From Gammaproteobacteria bacterium (GTDB taxonomy: Bacteria > Pseudomonadota > Gammaproteobacteria > GRL18): a stretch of DNA of 14,191 nt. Of the stretch, positions 7,516-13,404 are shown piece by piece. The DNA lies in assembly GCA_030632625.1 (NCBI GenBank), contig DAOVUK010000024.1:1-14191 (forward strand). Direction: 5' to 3'. Both the position numbers and the translations under genes were made by a program. Under the pieces are notes generated by a model that had not been told where the DNA came from, ran no database searches, and saw only the letters and a list, made by a program, of their open reading frames with translations. The first letter of the stretch is position 1, and each line of letters opens with the position of its first letter.

Positions 7516-7603
7516 GGATTCTTAGGAATTTATTCCTTAGAAACCCTTATCCAGGCGATTAGGGATTCTTAGGAATTTATTCCTTAGAATGCATTATCCA
7601 GCC
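7510..7603. repeat. 47-bp tandem duplication forming two hairpins (dsrL-dsrJ)
   Basis: Unit 1 (7510-7556) and unit 2 (7557-7603) are adjacent, identical over the first 33 bases and match at 43 of 47 overall. Each contains AGGAAT-TT-ATTCCT at the centre of a longer dyad: 7514-7547 in unit 1 (mismatches A7518/A7543 and T7523/T7538) and 7563-7592 in unit 2 (mismatches at 7564/7591 and 7570/7585). Unit 1 includes the dsrL TAG stop. The copies differ mainly on the 3' arm of the stem, yet each keeps a foldable structure. Likely a message-protecting or processing element duplicated in place. Confidence 0.85.
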
Positions 7604-7649
7604 TGGCTGGGTTAAGCAGTCTTGAGCTAATAAGCTGGCTTAGGCTGCT
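7598..7649 (+). promoter_or_regulatory. Two further stem-loops before dsrJ
   Basis: CCAGCC (7598-7603) and GGCTGG (7605-7610) form a tight GC-rich inverted repeat overlapping the end of the tandem repeat. Next, 7615-7622 pairs with 7642-7649 over eight positions (one G-U), starting AGCAG/CTGCT, with AGC and GCT able to pair inside. With the tandem hairpins, the 170-bp gap is almost continuously structured up to the dsrJ ribosome site AGGAG (7674-7678). Confidence 0.5.
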
Positions 7650-7685
7650 ATTCGATCTAAGCTGGTATTATGTAGGAGAATAAAT

Positions 7686-8261
7686 GTGTGGTTGCACCTA
7701 AACTTTAACTTTAGTTTTAACTCTTCTTTTGTGAGAAAGAGTTTGCAAAGGTTGCCGCTCTTTGTCGTGGGGTTAGCACTTTTTGCCAGCTTCAATACTG
7801 TTAGTGCAAGTCAGAATGGACTGGGACCTGAGATAACAATCCCGGAAAGCAGTGGTGAAAGTTGCGTATTGCCTTCTGAACAAATGCGCCGTGAACATCC
7901 CGATATACTCAAGCACGACAGAATCCAGACACTTCGTGAAGGTCTTCGGGCTAAAGCTGACGGCAGTACATTAGATGGCAGTTTAAAGCAGTGTGTTAAT
8001 TGTCATGCCGTAAAAGATGAAAGCAATAAATTTGTTCGAATTGATAATGATCAGCATTTTTGTGTTTCCTGTCACAAATATGCGGCGGTTTCCATCGATT
8101 GCTTTCAGTGTCATAGAGATATTCCTGAAGGCAGTGGTGACTTTCACGCACTGACAAATCATAAAAATATTAACTATAGCAATGTCGTACCTGGAACCTA
8201 TAATTTGACAATTAAAGATATGGCTAATATTGCCCCTGAGGTCAATTCAGATGACAATTAA
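7686..8261 (+). CDS. dsrJ: DsrJ, periplasmic triheme cytochrome c
   Basis: Triheme c-type cytochrome of the DsrMKJOP complex (191 aa from the GTG), exported and facing the periplasm. A basic region (RKSLQR, 17-22) and hydrophobic stretch (23-37) ending near SASQ make an uncleaved anchor or a signal peptide cut near residue 42. Three heme sites are CVNCH (103-107), CVSCH (126-130) and CFQCH (139-143). Cys60 in ESCVLPSEQMRREHPDILKHDR lies in the same context as the A. vinosum Cys that gives one heme its rare His/Cys ligation. The start is taken as GTG 7686, 7 nt from AGGAG. An ATG two bases upstream is in another frame and stops after five codons. Later starts (GTG 7731) would shorten the N-terminus but keep the hydrophobic segment. 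The 3' end overlaps dsrO by 11 bp. Confidence 0.94.
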   Translation: MWLHLNFNFSFNSSFVRKSLQRLPLFVVGLALFASFNTVSASQNGLGPEITIPESSGESCVLPSEQMRREHPDILKHDRIQTLREGLRAKADGSTLDGSLKQCVNCHAVKDESNKFVRIDNDQHFCVSCHKYAAVSIDCFQCHRDIPEGSGDFHALTNHKNINYSNVVPGTYNLTIKDMANIAPEVNSDDN

Positions 8262-9045
8262 TATCGACAATAAAAACAATGATGAGACAACTACAGACTC
8301 TGCTAGCAAAGAGATGGAATCCTCACGCCGAAATTTTATTTTCGGTTCTGTTGCAGCTGCAGGTTTAACTGTTGCGCCAGGCATCATGTTGTATCAAACA
8401 GCTAATGCCCGTTCACTCAGTGATTTTTCTCTTAAAGAAGGGGCTTCTTCTAAGGTTCGCTGGGGTATGTTAGTTGATACTACAAAAGAAGTTGACTGGA
8501 ATAAATGCGTTGATGCCTGTAATAAAGAACATGGCCTTGGCAATGAAACAAATTCCCGTGATGAGCAAAAAACTCAATATATTCGAGTTGTTGAAGTAAA
8601 AAATAAAGGTACTGGCTACAGCATGTCCTTACCGGTCATGTGTCAGCACTGTGAAAGTGCACCCTGTGTTGATGTTTGCCCTACCGGCGCATCAATGAAA
8701 CGAGCTGATGGTATTGTTCTTGTTGATCGACATCGTTGTATTGGCTGCCGTTATTGTATGATGGCTTGTCCTTATAAGGCCCGCTCATTTGTACATGAAG
8801 TATTAACTGATCAAACAGAAAATACGCCACGTGGTAAAGGTTGTGTTGAATCTTGCAATATGTGTGTCAATCGTATTGATAATGGCCAGGAGCCTGCCTG
8901 TGTTGAAGCCAGTGATGGTGCTATCATTTTTGGTGATTTAAATGATTCTGAAAGTTCCATTTCCAAGATTCTTGCTAAACATGGCGGCAAACAAATTCGT
9001 GCCGATCTCAAATTAAATCCTGGCGTTTTCTACCAGGGCATTTAA
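8251..9045 (+). CDS. dsrO: DsrO, Tat-exported ferredoxin-like subunit
   Basis: Periplasmic iron-sulfur protein of DsrMKJOP (264 aa), in the HmeA/NrfC family, carrying several [4Fe-4S] clusters between DsrJ and the membrane subunit DsrP. The twin-arginine signal is clear: SRRNFIFG (25-32), a hydrophobic run, and a cleavage-like ANARS at 51-55. Cluster cysteines are Cys86 and Cys90; Cys131/134/139/143-Pro; Cys163/166/169/173-Pro; and Cys198/202/205/217. The start is ATG 8251, with GAGG (8238-8241) at suitable spacing. An upstream in-frame TTG (8230) has no ribosome site and is rejected. The gene overlaps the end of dsrJ by 11 bp in another frame, implying translational coupling of the two periplasmic subunits. 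Confidence 0.95.
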   Translation: MTINIDNKNNDETTTDSASKEMESSRRNFIFGSVAAAGLTVAPGIMLYQTANARSLSDFSLKEGASSKVRWGMLVDTTKEVDWNKCVDACNKEHGLGNETNSRDEQKTQYIRVVEVKNKGTGYSMSLPVMCQHCESAPCVDVCPTGASMKRADGIVLVDRHRCIGCRYCMMACPYKARSFVHEVLTDQTENTPRGKGCVESCNMCVNRIDNGQEPACVEASDGAIIFGDLNDSESSISKILAKHGGKQIRADLKLNPGVFYQGI

Positions 9046-9106
9046 TTTTTTTAGTTACTCTTCTCTGAGTTATGTACAAATTTGCACTGCTCAGAAGGGG
9101 TTATAG

Positions 9107-9140
9107 CGTTAGTATTAACCACTTAATACCTGGTGTAACG
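9107..9140 (+). promoter_or_regulatory. Stem-loop between dsrO and dsrP
   Basis: GTATTAA (9112-9118) and TTAATAC (9123-9129) form a perfect 7-bp stem with loop CCAC. Flanking CGTTA (9107-9111) can stack on it by pairing with TAACG (9136-9140), leaving a CTGGTG bulge. The 3' arm ends ten bases before the dsrP ATG and covers part of its weak ribosome site (ACGAG, 9138-9142), so folding could restrain DsrP synthesis. Upstream, CTGAG and CTCAG (near 9064 and 9089) make an additional weak stem. Confidence 0.5.
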
Positions 9141-9150
9141 AGTAAATAAA

Positions 9151-10353
9151 ATGAAAAAATTACACTTTCTTGAAGTAGAAGGGAATTCCAAAGGTTTTTA
9201 TGCCTTCTTTGCCCTATTTGGTCTTATTTCTCTTATAGGCATGCTCGCAGCCTATTACATGGAACATAATGGGCACTGGGTTACTGGTATGAATAACCAG
9301 ATAGTCTGGGGAACACCCCATGTCTTTGCTATCTTTTTAATTGTTGCCGCATCAGGTGCACTCAATGTCGCATCGATTTCTTCAGTCTTTGCTAAAACTG
9401 CTTATAAGCCCCTGGCTCGCTTATCAGGAATGCTTGCAATGGCACTTCTTTCTGGCGGTTTAGTTGTTCTGCTGCTTGATCTGGGGCGTCCTGATCGACT
9501 AATTGTGGCCATGACAAAATTTAATTTTGTTTCTATCTTTACCTGGAATATTTTGCTGTACACAGGTTTTATGGGTATTGTAGGTGTTTATTTATGGACT
9601 ATGATGGATAGACCCTATAATAATTTAACCAAAAAAGCGGGTATGGCCGCCTTTATCTGGCGTCTCATCCTGACCACTGGTACTGGTTCAATCTTTGGTT
9701 TTCTGATTGCTCGTGAAGCGTATGACTCTGCCTTATTAGCGCCTATGTTTATTATTATGTCGTTCTCATTTGGCTTAGCATTCTTCTTGCTGGTTCTGAT
9801 GGGATCTTATAAATATACGCAGCGTGATCTGGGTGACTACATTGTTAATCGTTTAAAAAATCTACTGGGTGTCTTTGTCGCAGCCGTTTTTTATTTTGTA
9901 GTCGTCTATCATTTGACTAACTTGTATTCTGCTGACCATAGAGATATCACACTCTTTATTTTAACGGGTGGCGGACTGTATACCTTCTTGTTTTGGGTTG
10001 TTCAAATTGCACTAGGTTCACTTCTACCTCTGGTTCTTCTTTATGGACCAACTGGTAAAAATAGAACAATGATAGGACTGGCTTGTGCATTGATTATATT
10101 GGGCGGCTTTGCACAGCTTTATGTGATTATTATTGGTGGCCAGGCCTACCCAATGCATTTATTTCCTGGTATGGAAGTGACAAGTTCTTTTTATGACGGT
10201 GTAGTTGCATCTTATACGCCTTCTTTGCCTGAATTTCTATTGGGTATGGGTGGTGTTGGCATAACATTGCTTCTAGTCACTGTGGCAGTAGCAGCAATGA
10301 AGTTCCTGCCAGCAAGTCTGGCTGACGAAGTTGCCAACCCGCATAGTAAATAG
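9151..10353 (+). CDS. dsrP: DsrP, NrfD-type membrane subunit
   Basis: Integral membrane subunit of DsrMKJOP (400 aa), NrfD/HybB family, expected to exchange electrons between DsrO and the quinone pool. About ten hydrophobic helices span the sequence, for example at roughly 17-36, 55-78, 90-110 and 125-150. The loop motif LDLGRPDR (109-116) is characteristic of NrfD-like proteins. The C-terminus (FLPASLADEVANPHSK) is short and polar. No heme or cluster cysteine motif is present, as expected. It is the last gene of the operon: a strong terminator lies 16 bp after the stop, and the dsrN, dsrR and dsrS genes found next in A. vinosum are absent from this window. Confidence 0.95.
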   Translation: MKKLHFLEVEGNSKGFYAFFALFGLISLIGMLAAYYMEHNGHWVTGMNNQIVWGTPHVFAIFLIVAASGALNVASISSVFAKTAYKPLARLSGMLAMALLSGGLVVLLLDLGRPDRLIVAMTKFNFVSIFTWNILLYTGFMGIVGVYLWTMMDRPYNNLTKKAGMAAFIWRLILTTGTGSIFGFLIAREAYDSALLAPMFIIMSFSFGLAFFLLVLMGSYKYTQRDLGDYIVNRLKNLLGVFVAAVFYFVVVYHLTNLYSADHRDITLFILTGGGLYTFLFWVVQIALGSLLPLVLLYGPTGKNRTMIGLACALIILGGFAQLYVIIIGGQAYPMHLFPGMEVTSSFYDGVVASYTPSLPEFLLGMGGVGITLLLVTVAVAAMKFLPASLADEVANPHSK

Positions 10354-10368
10354 TTTTTCCAGCTTCCT

Positions 10369-10404
10369 GATATAAAAAACCGGCCTGGCCGGTTTTTTTA
10401 TATC
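10369..10404. terminator. Bidirectional terminator after dsrP
   Basis: CCGGCC-T-GGCCGG (10380-10392) is flanked by six A on the left and seven T on the right, then ATAT on both sides, so the dyad runs from 10369 to 10404 almost without a break. It can end transcripts from dsrP on the plus strand and from the convergent oxygenase gene on the minus strand. It is the clearest factor-independent terminator of the window. Confidence 0.9.
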
Positions 10405-10469
10405 GGTAATAAATGACGATAGACGTTGCATGCAATGTCTCTACGGTAGGCAGTGCAGGGAATTCACAT

Positions 10470-11147
10470 TTATGTATCAGCCCACATTTGCATCAGTTTG
10501 ATATAAGTGACGTCAACGCCTTTGGTTTCTTCAGCCTGTGGATTTTCTTTAAGCATTTTTTCTCTGGCTTGCCATAGCTCATAGAGTACTTCTCGCTTAT
10601 TAGTATCCTGTATCATACTCTGTGCCCATGTTACACAAACCAGACGCTCACCCTCTGTTACTTCATCAACATAGTGCCAGCTTGTTGAGGGATAGACGAT
10701 TGCGCTGCCGGCTTTAAGCTTTGCTCTATGCTCACCATACTGGGTCGCAATGACTAAATCACCCCCTTCATACTCATCAGGGTCATTTAAGAAAATAGTG
10801 GTTGATACATCGGTTCGATACATATTAGGCATTTGCCCCATAATAGGGTTATCAATATGCCCGCCATAGCCCATACCTTTGCGATAACGTGCTAAAAAGG
10901 GTGCGCCAATCTTTTTCATCATGACCGCAGCTTTATAGGTCTCATTGTTAATCAGGCTGCCCATGAGTATATTATTAAGAGATTGCATCTGTGGAGAATT
11001 ATCCTGAATTAATTCTTCATTTTTCTTAACGCTCTGGGCTACGTCACCTGCTGATATTTTGCCATCAACAAAATTGGCCTGTTTTAATACTGCCTGGATG
11101 GATTTAAGTTGTTGCGGGTTGATGACATCAGGAATTTGAATTAGCAC
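10470..11147 (-). CDS. PiuC/YbiX-type Fe(II)/2-oxoglutarate dioxygenase
   Basis: Cytoplasmic 2-oxoglutarate-dependent oxygenase of the PKHD-type (PiuC/YbiX) family, linked elsewhere to iron uptake; its substrate is not established. Numbered from the chosen start, the iron ligands are His97-x-Asp99 (GGHIDN) and distal His158 (TSWHYVDEV), with Arg168 (GERLV) as the 2-oxoglutarate contact. YRTDVSTTIFLNDPDEYEGGDL is the typical core between them. Start: GTG at 11147, ten bases behind GGAG (11161-11158), gives 225 aa and the family-like N-terminus MLIQIPDVI. A longer frame from ATG 11231 would add 28 atypical residues. It converges on dsrP and diverges from the 110-aa gene. PiuC genes usually sit by a TonB-dependent receptor, but none is visible here. 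The link to sulfur oxidation is unknown. Confidence 0.9.
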   Translation of the reverse strand: MLIQIPDVINPQQLKSIQAVLKQANFVDGKISAGDVAQSVKKNEELIQDNSPQMQSLNNILMGSLINNETYKAAVMMKKIGAPFLARYRKGMGYGGHIDNPIMGQMPNMYRTDVSTTIFLNDPDEYEGGDLVIATQYGEHRAKLKAGSAIVYPSTSWHYVDEVTEGERLVCVTWAQSMIQDTNKREVLYELWQAREKMLKENPQAEETKGVDVTYIKLMQMWADT

Positions 11148-11236
11148 AATAGTAAGGCTCCAATAAAAAAATTCTGTTTTTGAAGAGAGCAGTTTATCAG
11201 GGATATTGAAGTTTATACAACTATCCCCCATATTAT

Positions 11237-11250
11237 TTAATTCACATCAA
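11237..11250. promoter_or_regulatory. Candidate Fnr/Dnr box in divergent region
   Basis: TTAAT-TCAC-ATCAA matches 9 of 10 half-site positions of the Fnr-family consensus TTGAT-N4-ATCAA. It lies in the 131-bp region between the oxygenase gene (start 11147, minus) and the 110-aa gene (start 11279, plus), and a Fnr/Dnr-type regulator with an ExxSR recognition helix is encoded 1 kb away. Its centre is about 96 bp upstream of the oxygenase start, suitable for activation of that gene. It is only about 35 bp before the plus-strand ATG, which would fit repression better. Minus-strand TATAAA (11217-11212) is a possible -10, 2-3 bp off ideal class II spacing. Confidence 0.5.
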
Positions 11251-11278
11251 CCGCCTAATGTATAAATGAGAGACGAAC

Positions 11279-11611
11279 ATGATAAGAGTTTTAAATATTG
11301 TTATTGATGGCCAGATGTCTGCAATTAATGTTGAAGAAGACATGGTAGTATCCGGTTCACCTTTGTTTAATAAAATGGATGAAGATATGAACAAAGGCTG
11401 GACTTTGAGTAAAGAATTTGTTGAAAATCCAGATATAATTCAGCGTTGCCAAATTGTTGGTGATAAATTACTGACCGCAATTGAAGATGAGAATGATCAG
11501 ATGAAAACCATGATGGCTGGTTACATTCTGTCAAGAGTACCCAATATTATGACCATACATATTGATAATACGGGTGAAATTTTTGAGACTCAAATTGAAT
11601 TAGCTCCTTAG
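11279..11611 (+). CDS. Uncharacterised 110-aa protein, first of a pair
   Basis: I do not recognise a named family. The protein is soluble, acidic and without signal peptide, membrane segment or cysteine motif (one Cys in IIQRCQIVGDKLL). It starts with a strand-like MIRVLNIVIDGQ, has a helical centre (FNKMDEDMNKGWTLSKEFV, then a leucine-rich helix around 60-85) and ends in a strand-like IMTIHID...FETQIEL, suggesting a small alpha/beta domain. ATG 11279 follows a purine-rich GAGAGACGA. The 184-aa gene begins 21 bp after its stop with its own ribosome site, so the two are probably one transcript. A Fnr/Dnr-like box overlaps the upstream region. Coding is supported by good ribosome sites, codon use like its neighbours and tight spacing. 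The function is unknown. Confidence 0.8.
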   Translation: MIRVLNIVIDGQMSAINVEEDMVVSGSPLFNKMDEDMNKGWTLSKEFVENPDIIQRCQIVGDKLLTAIEDENDQMKTMMAGYILSRVPNIMTIHIDNTGEIFETQIELAP

Positions 11612-11632
11612 TAATTCATCAGGAAAAAAATT

Positions 11633-12187
11633 ATGAGAATGAAATCTAAATGGGGCAAAAATGGCAAGCAGCGCTCAGTCGCTGATAACGCCAGTGCGAC
11701 TGCATTTTTAGCCTGGCGTATTGCCCAGGATGCTTTGCTGGATCTTGAAGAAGAACAATATCAAACAGACAGTTTGAGTCAACGTATGGATGTAATTGTT
11801 GAGTTTGTTATTTTCCTGGCACATCTGGCTGATCGTATAACTTATGAACGTATGTCGCCAGAAGAGCGAGAAGAATTTATTAGCACTATGGTTAAACATC
11901 TGGCTCGAACTCATCAGGCCAGTATGGAAGAAATTGACGGCGTTAGAGATTATAAAGAAGATTTTATTAACCTGGTGAATGAGCGTATGTCTGATTATGC
12001 TGATATGCCCTATGAAGATGGTCAGCCCAGCTTTGTCATGAAACGTTACCTGGGCACAAAAGTTCAGGCTGTGATGGGTGAACACTATAACAAATGGATT
12101 GAAACTCAAGTACTTGAAATCAACGCACCCAATGCGATTGAGCATTTAAATAAAGCGATAAACGATCTCTACAAACCCGCATTTTAA
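11633..12187 (+). CDS. Uncharacterised 184-aa helical protein, second of a pair
   Basis: Not recognised. It is a soluble, probably all-helical protein with a basic N-terminus (RMKSKWGKNGKQRSVADNAS). A core alternates aromatic and acidic stretches (AFLAWRIAQDALLDLEEEQY, 22-41; LAHLADRITYERMSPEEREE, 61-80). No cysteine, signal peptide or membrane helix is present. The body could bind a partner through its helical bundle, but no catalytic motif is visible. ATG 11633 is preceded by AGGA (11621-11624); a second in-frame ATG lies two codons on. It shares a transcript with the 110-aa gene and precedes the Dnr-like regulator by 139 bp. The position between dsr genes and a redox-type regulator suggests a role in the same physiology, but this is only association. 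Confidence 0.8.
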   Translation: MRMKSKWGKNGKQRSVADNASATAFLAWRIAQDALLDLEEEQYQTDSLSQRMDVIVEFVIFLAHLADRITYERMSPEEREEFISTMVKHLARTHQASMEEIDGVRDYKEDFINLVNERMSDYADMPYEDGQPSFVMKRYLGTKVQAVMGEHYNKWIETQVLEINAPNAIEHLNKAINDLYKPAF

Positions 12188-12326
12188 ATTTTAGATCATT
12201 AGAATTGCAGTGAAACAAAACTTTTGTTTAATCGACCAGAGTTTTCAGTTAATATACTCTTTGCATTTTTAATCGGCTTAACGTTTTTTTTAAAAGCGGG
12301 CTGAAAAATAGTATAAGGTTGTTATT
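12188..12326 (+). promoter_or_regulatory. Leader region of the Dnr-like gene
   Basis: AAACAAAA (12213-12220) and TTTTGTTT (12222-12229) form an A-U-rich 8-bp hairpin without a trailing U-run, 26 bp after the 184-aa gene. TATACT (12253-12258, 5 of 6 to the -10 consensus) could be a promoter for the regulator, but no convincing -35 sits 16-18 bp upstream, so an activator would be needed if it is used. TTTTCAG (12242-12248) can pair with CTGAAAA (12301-12307) over a long loop. Confidence 0.35.
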
Positions 12327-13079
12327 TTGGCACTAAATTCATTATTTTATAAGGAAATACGGGCTCATCATTTATTCAATTGTTTATCTGATGAATGTTT
12401 CCACGTTATCTCGCAGCATGCAGGCTTAATTTCTTTAAAAAAGAATGAAATTCTTTTTGAATGTGGTTTTGAAGCCAGCCATTTTTTTCTGGTTCGTACG
12501 GGACAAATCACTTTATTTCAGACTTCATTTGATGGTAATGAAAAAATAGTTGATATTTCTGAATCGGGTCAGACTTTTGCTGAAACATCGATGTTTAATG
12601 AAAGTAAGCTTTATTCTGTTAATGCCAGAGCAACCTGTGATACCGATTTGTTTTATTTTGATTCAGATACATTTAAATCCCAGCTATACTATTCAAATGA
12701 TGCCTGTTTTTCCTTGATGGCTGAAATGAGCAGGCGTTTAAAAAACCAGACTCAGGAAATAATTGAACTGTCTATTCATGATGCTCAACATCGACTGGTG
12801 AATTATCTGTTAGAAAAAAGCTGCGTTCAGAATGATCAATCCTGTCAGCCTGAGGTCAAATTATCAACCACTAAATCTTTACTTGCCTCACGTTTATCCA
12901 TTACTCCGGAAACTTTTTCAAGAATTCTTGCACGCTTAAAAAAACAGGATTTGATAACTATCAAAGATGATGTGATTATCCTGAGCAATCCAGGCAGCTT
13001 GAGAACACTGGTTGGCTACTGTGGTGGTCGCTTTCAGGAAAGATCCAAAGTGAAGCAAATATTACGTTTTATTGCATGA
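12327..13079 (+). CDS. Dnr-like Crp/Fnr-family transcription regulator
   Basis: Crp/Fnr-superfamily regulator (250 aa). The sensor beta-barrel spans about 15-130, the dimerisation helix 125-160 and the winged helix-turn-helix 178-220. Recognition helix TPETFSRIL contains Glu195-x2-Ser198-Arg199, the Fnr-type signature for TTGAT-N4-ATCAA sites. The cysteines (19, 24, 46, 104, 127) do not form the Fnr iron-sulfur pattern. The cAMP pocket is not intact: FAETSMFNESKLYSVNARA lacks the Arg-Ser pair. The pattern NEKIVDISESGQTFAE and His14-His15 before LF resemble the Pseudomonas nitric-oxide/heme regulator Dnr, though Arg189 stands where I recall Dnr having a histidine. Start is TTG 12327 with AAGG (12315-12318). 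A C-terminal extension of about 20 residues beyond the wing is unusual. NO or redox sensing is inferred. Confidence 0.88.
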   Translation: MALNSLFYKEIRAHHLFNCLSDECFHVISQHAGLISLKKNEILFECGFEASHFFLVRTGQITLFQTSFDGNEKIVDISESGQTFAETSMFNESKLYSVNARATCDTDLFYFDSDTFKSQLYYSNDACFSLMAEMSRRLKNQTQEIIELSIHDAQHRLVNYLLEKSCVQNDQSCQPEVKLSTTKSLLASRLSITPETFSRILARLKKQDLITIKDDVIILSNPGSLRTLVGYCGGRFQERSKVKQILRFIA

Positions 13080-13127
13080 CTTTGCTGGTGATAAACGACA
13101 TTTTAAAACTTGAGATTAAGACAGCAC

Positions 13128-13158
13128 AAAAAAAACCGGCACTGGCCGGTTTTTTTTT
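13128..13158. terminator. Bidirectional terminator after the Dnr-like gene
   Basis: Eight A residues, CCGGC (13136-13140), loop ACTG, GCCGG (13145-13149) and nine T residues form a symmetric hairpin able to stop transcription both from the regulator (plus) and from the convergent 63-aa gene (minus). The core resembles the terminator after dsrP. Confidence 0.88.
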
Positions 13159-13212
13159 AAGAATTTCTGTTAGAAATATCTTATAGACGTCTTATAGAGA
13201 CAGAGCAGGGAC

Positions 13213-13404
13213 TTATTTCCAGTCACCAAATCCGTCTGTTTTCTTTTCCAGACCATCTTCATAGCCAGCGCTATAGGCTTCTGTGACACGCTGCTCTTCA
13301 CGCTCCGGGTTACAGACGTAACCACCTTGCCAGCCTTGGATATATTCTGGGTTTACGCCTTCAGATTCCATTTTCACAGTTAAATCATGATATTCTTGGT
13401 TCAT
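13213..13404 (-). CDS. Small 63-aa protein of unknown function
   Basis: A short soluble acidic protein with no named family that I can give. Visible features are an N-terminal charged helix (MNQEYHDLTVKMESEGVNPE), then GWQGGY (24-29) and a second aromatic-glycine block, EAYSAGYEDGLEKK (42-55), so GY occurs twice in a similar setting. The only cysteine is Cys31. The blocks loosely recall the YxxGYxxG pattern of ribosome modulation factor, which is also small, but the basic RNA-binding character is missing. Coding is supported by AAGGA (13416-13412, minus strand) seven bases before the ATG, and by the shared terminator on its 3' side. It stands alone, convergent with the regulator gene. Confidence 0.7.
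   Translation of the reverse strand: MNQEYHDLTVKMESEGVNPEYIQGWQGGYVCNPEREEQRVTEAYSAGYEDGLEKKTDGFGDWK

Noticed and set aside
8230..8250. TTG 8230 as dsrO start
   Set aside because: No ribosome site precedes it, while ATG 8251 has GAGG at proper spacing and leaves a normal Tat signal.
11148..11231. Longer N-terminus for the oxygenase starting at ATG 11231 (minus)
   Set aside because: It adds 28 residues not typical of the family. GTG 11147 has a ribosome site and gives the usual 225-aa length.
11708..12145. 145-codon minus-strand frame opposite the 184-aa gene
   Set aside because: Its translation is rich in His, Phe and Ile without any recognisable motif, as expected for antisense. The plus-strand frame has the ribosome site and operon spacing.
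12205..12218. TTGCA-GTGA-AACAA upstream of the Dnr-like gene as an autoregulatory Fnr box
   Set aside because: Only 7 of 10 half-site positions match and its distance to the possible -10 (centre near -53) fits no standard class.
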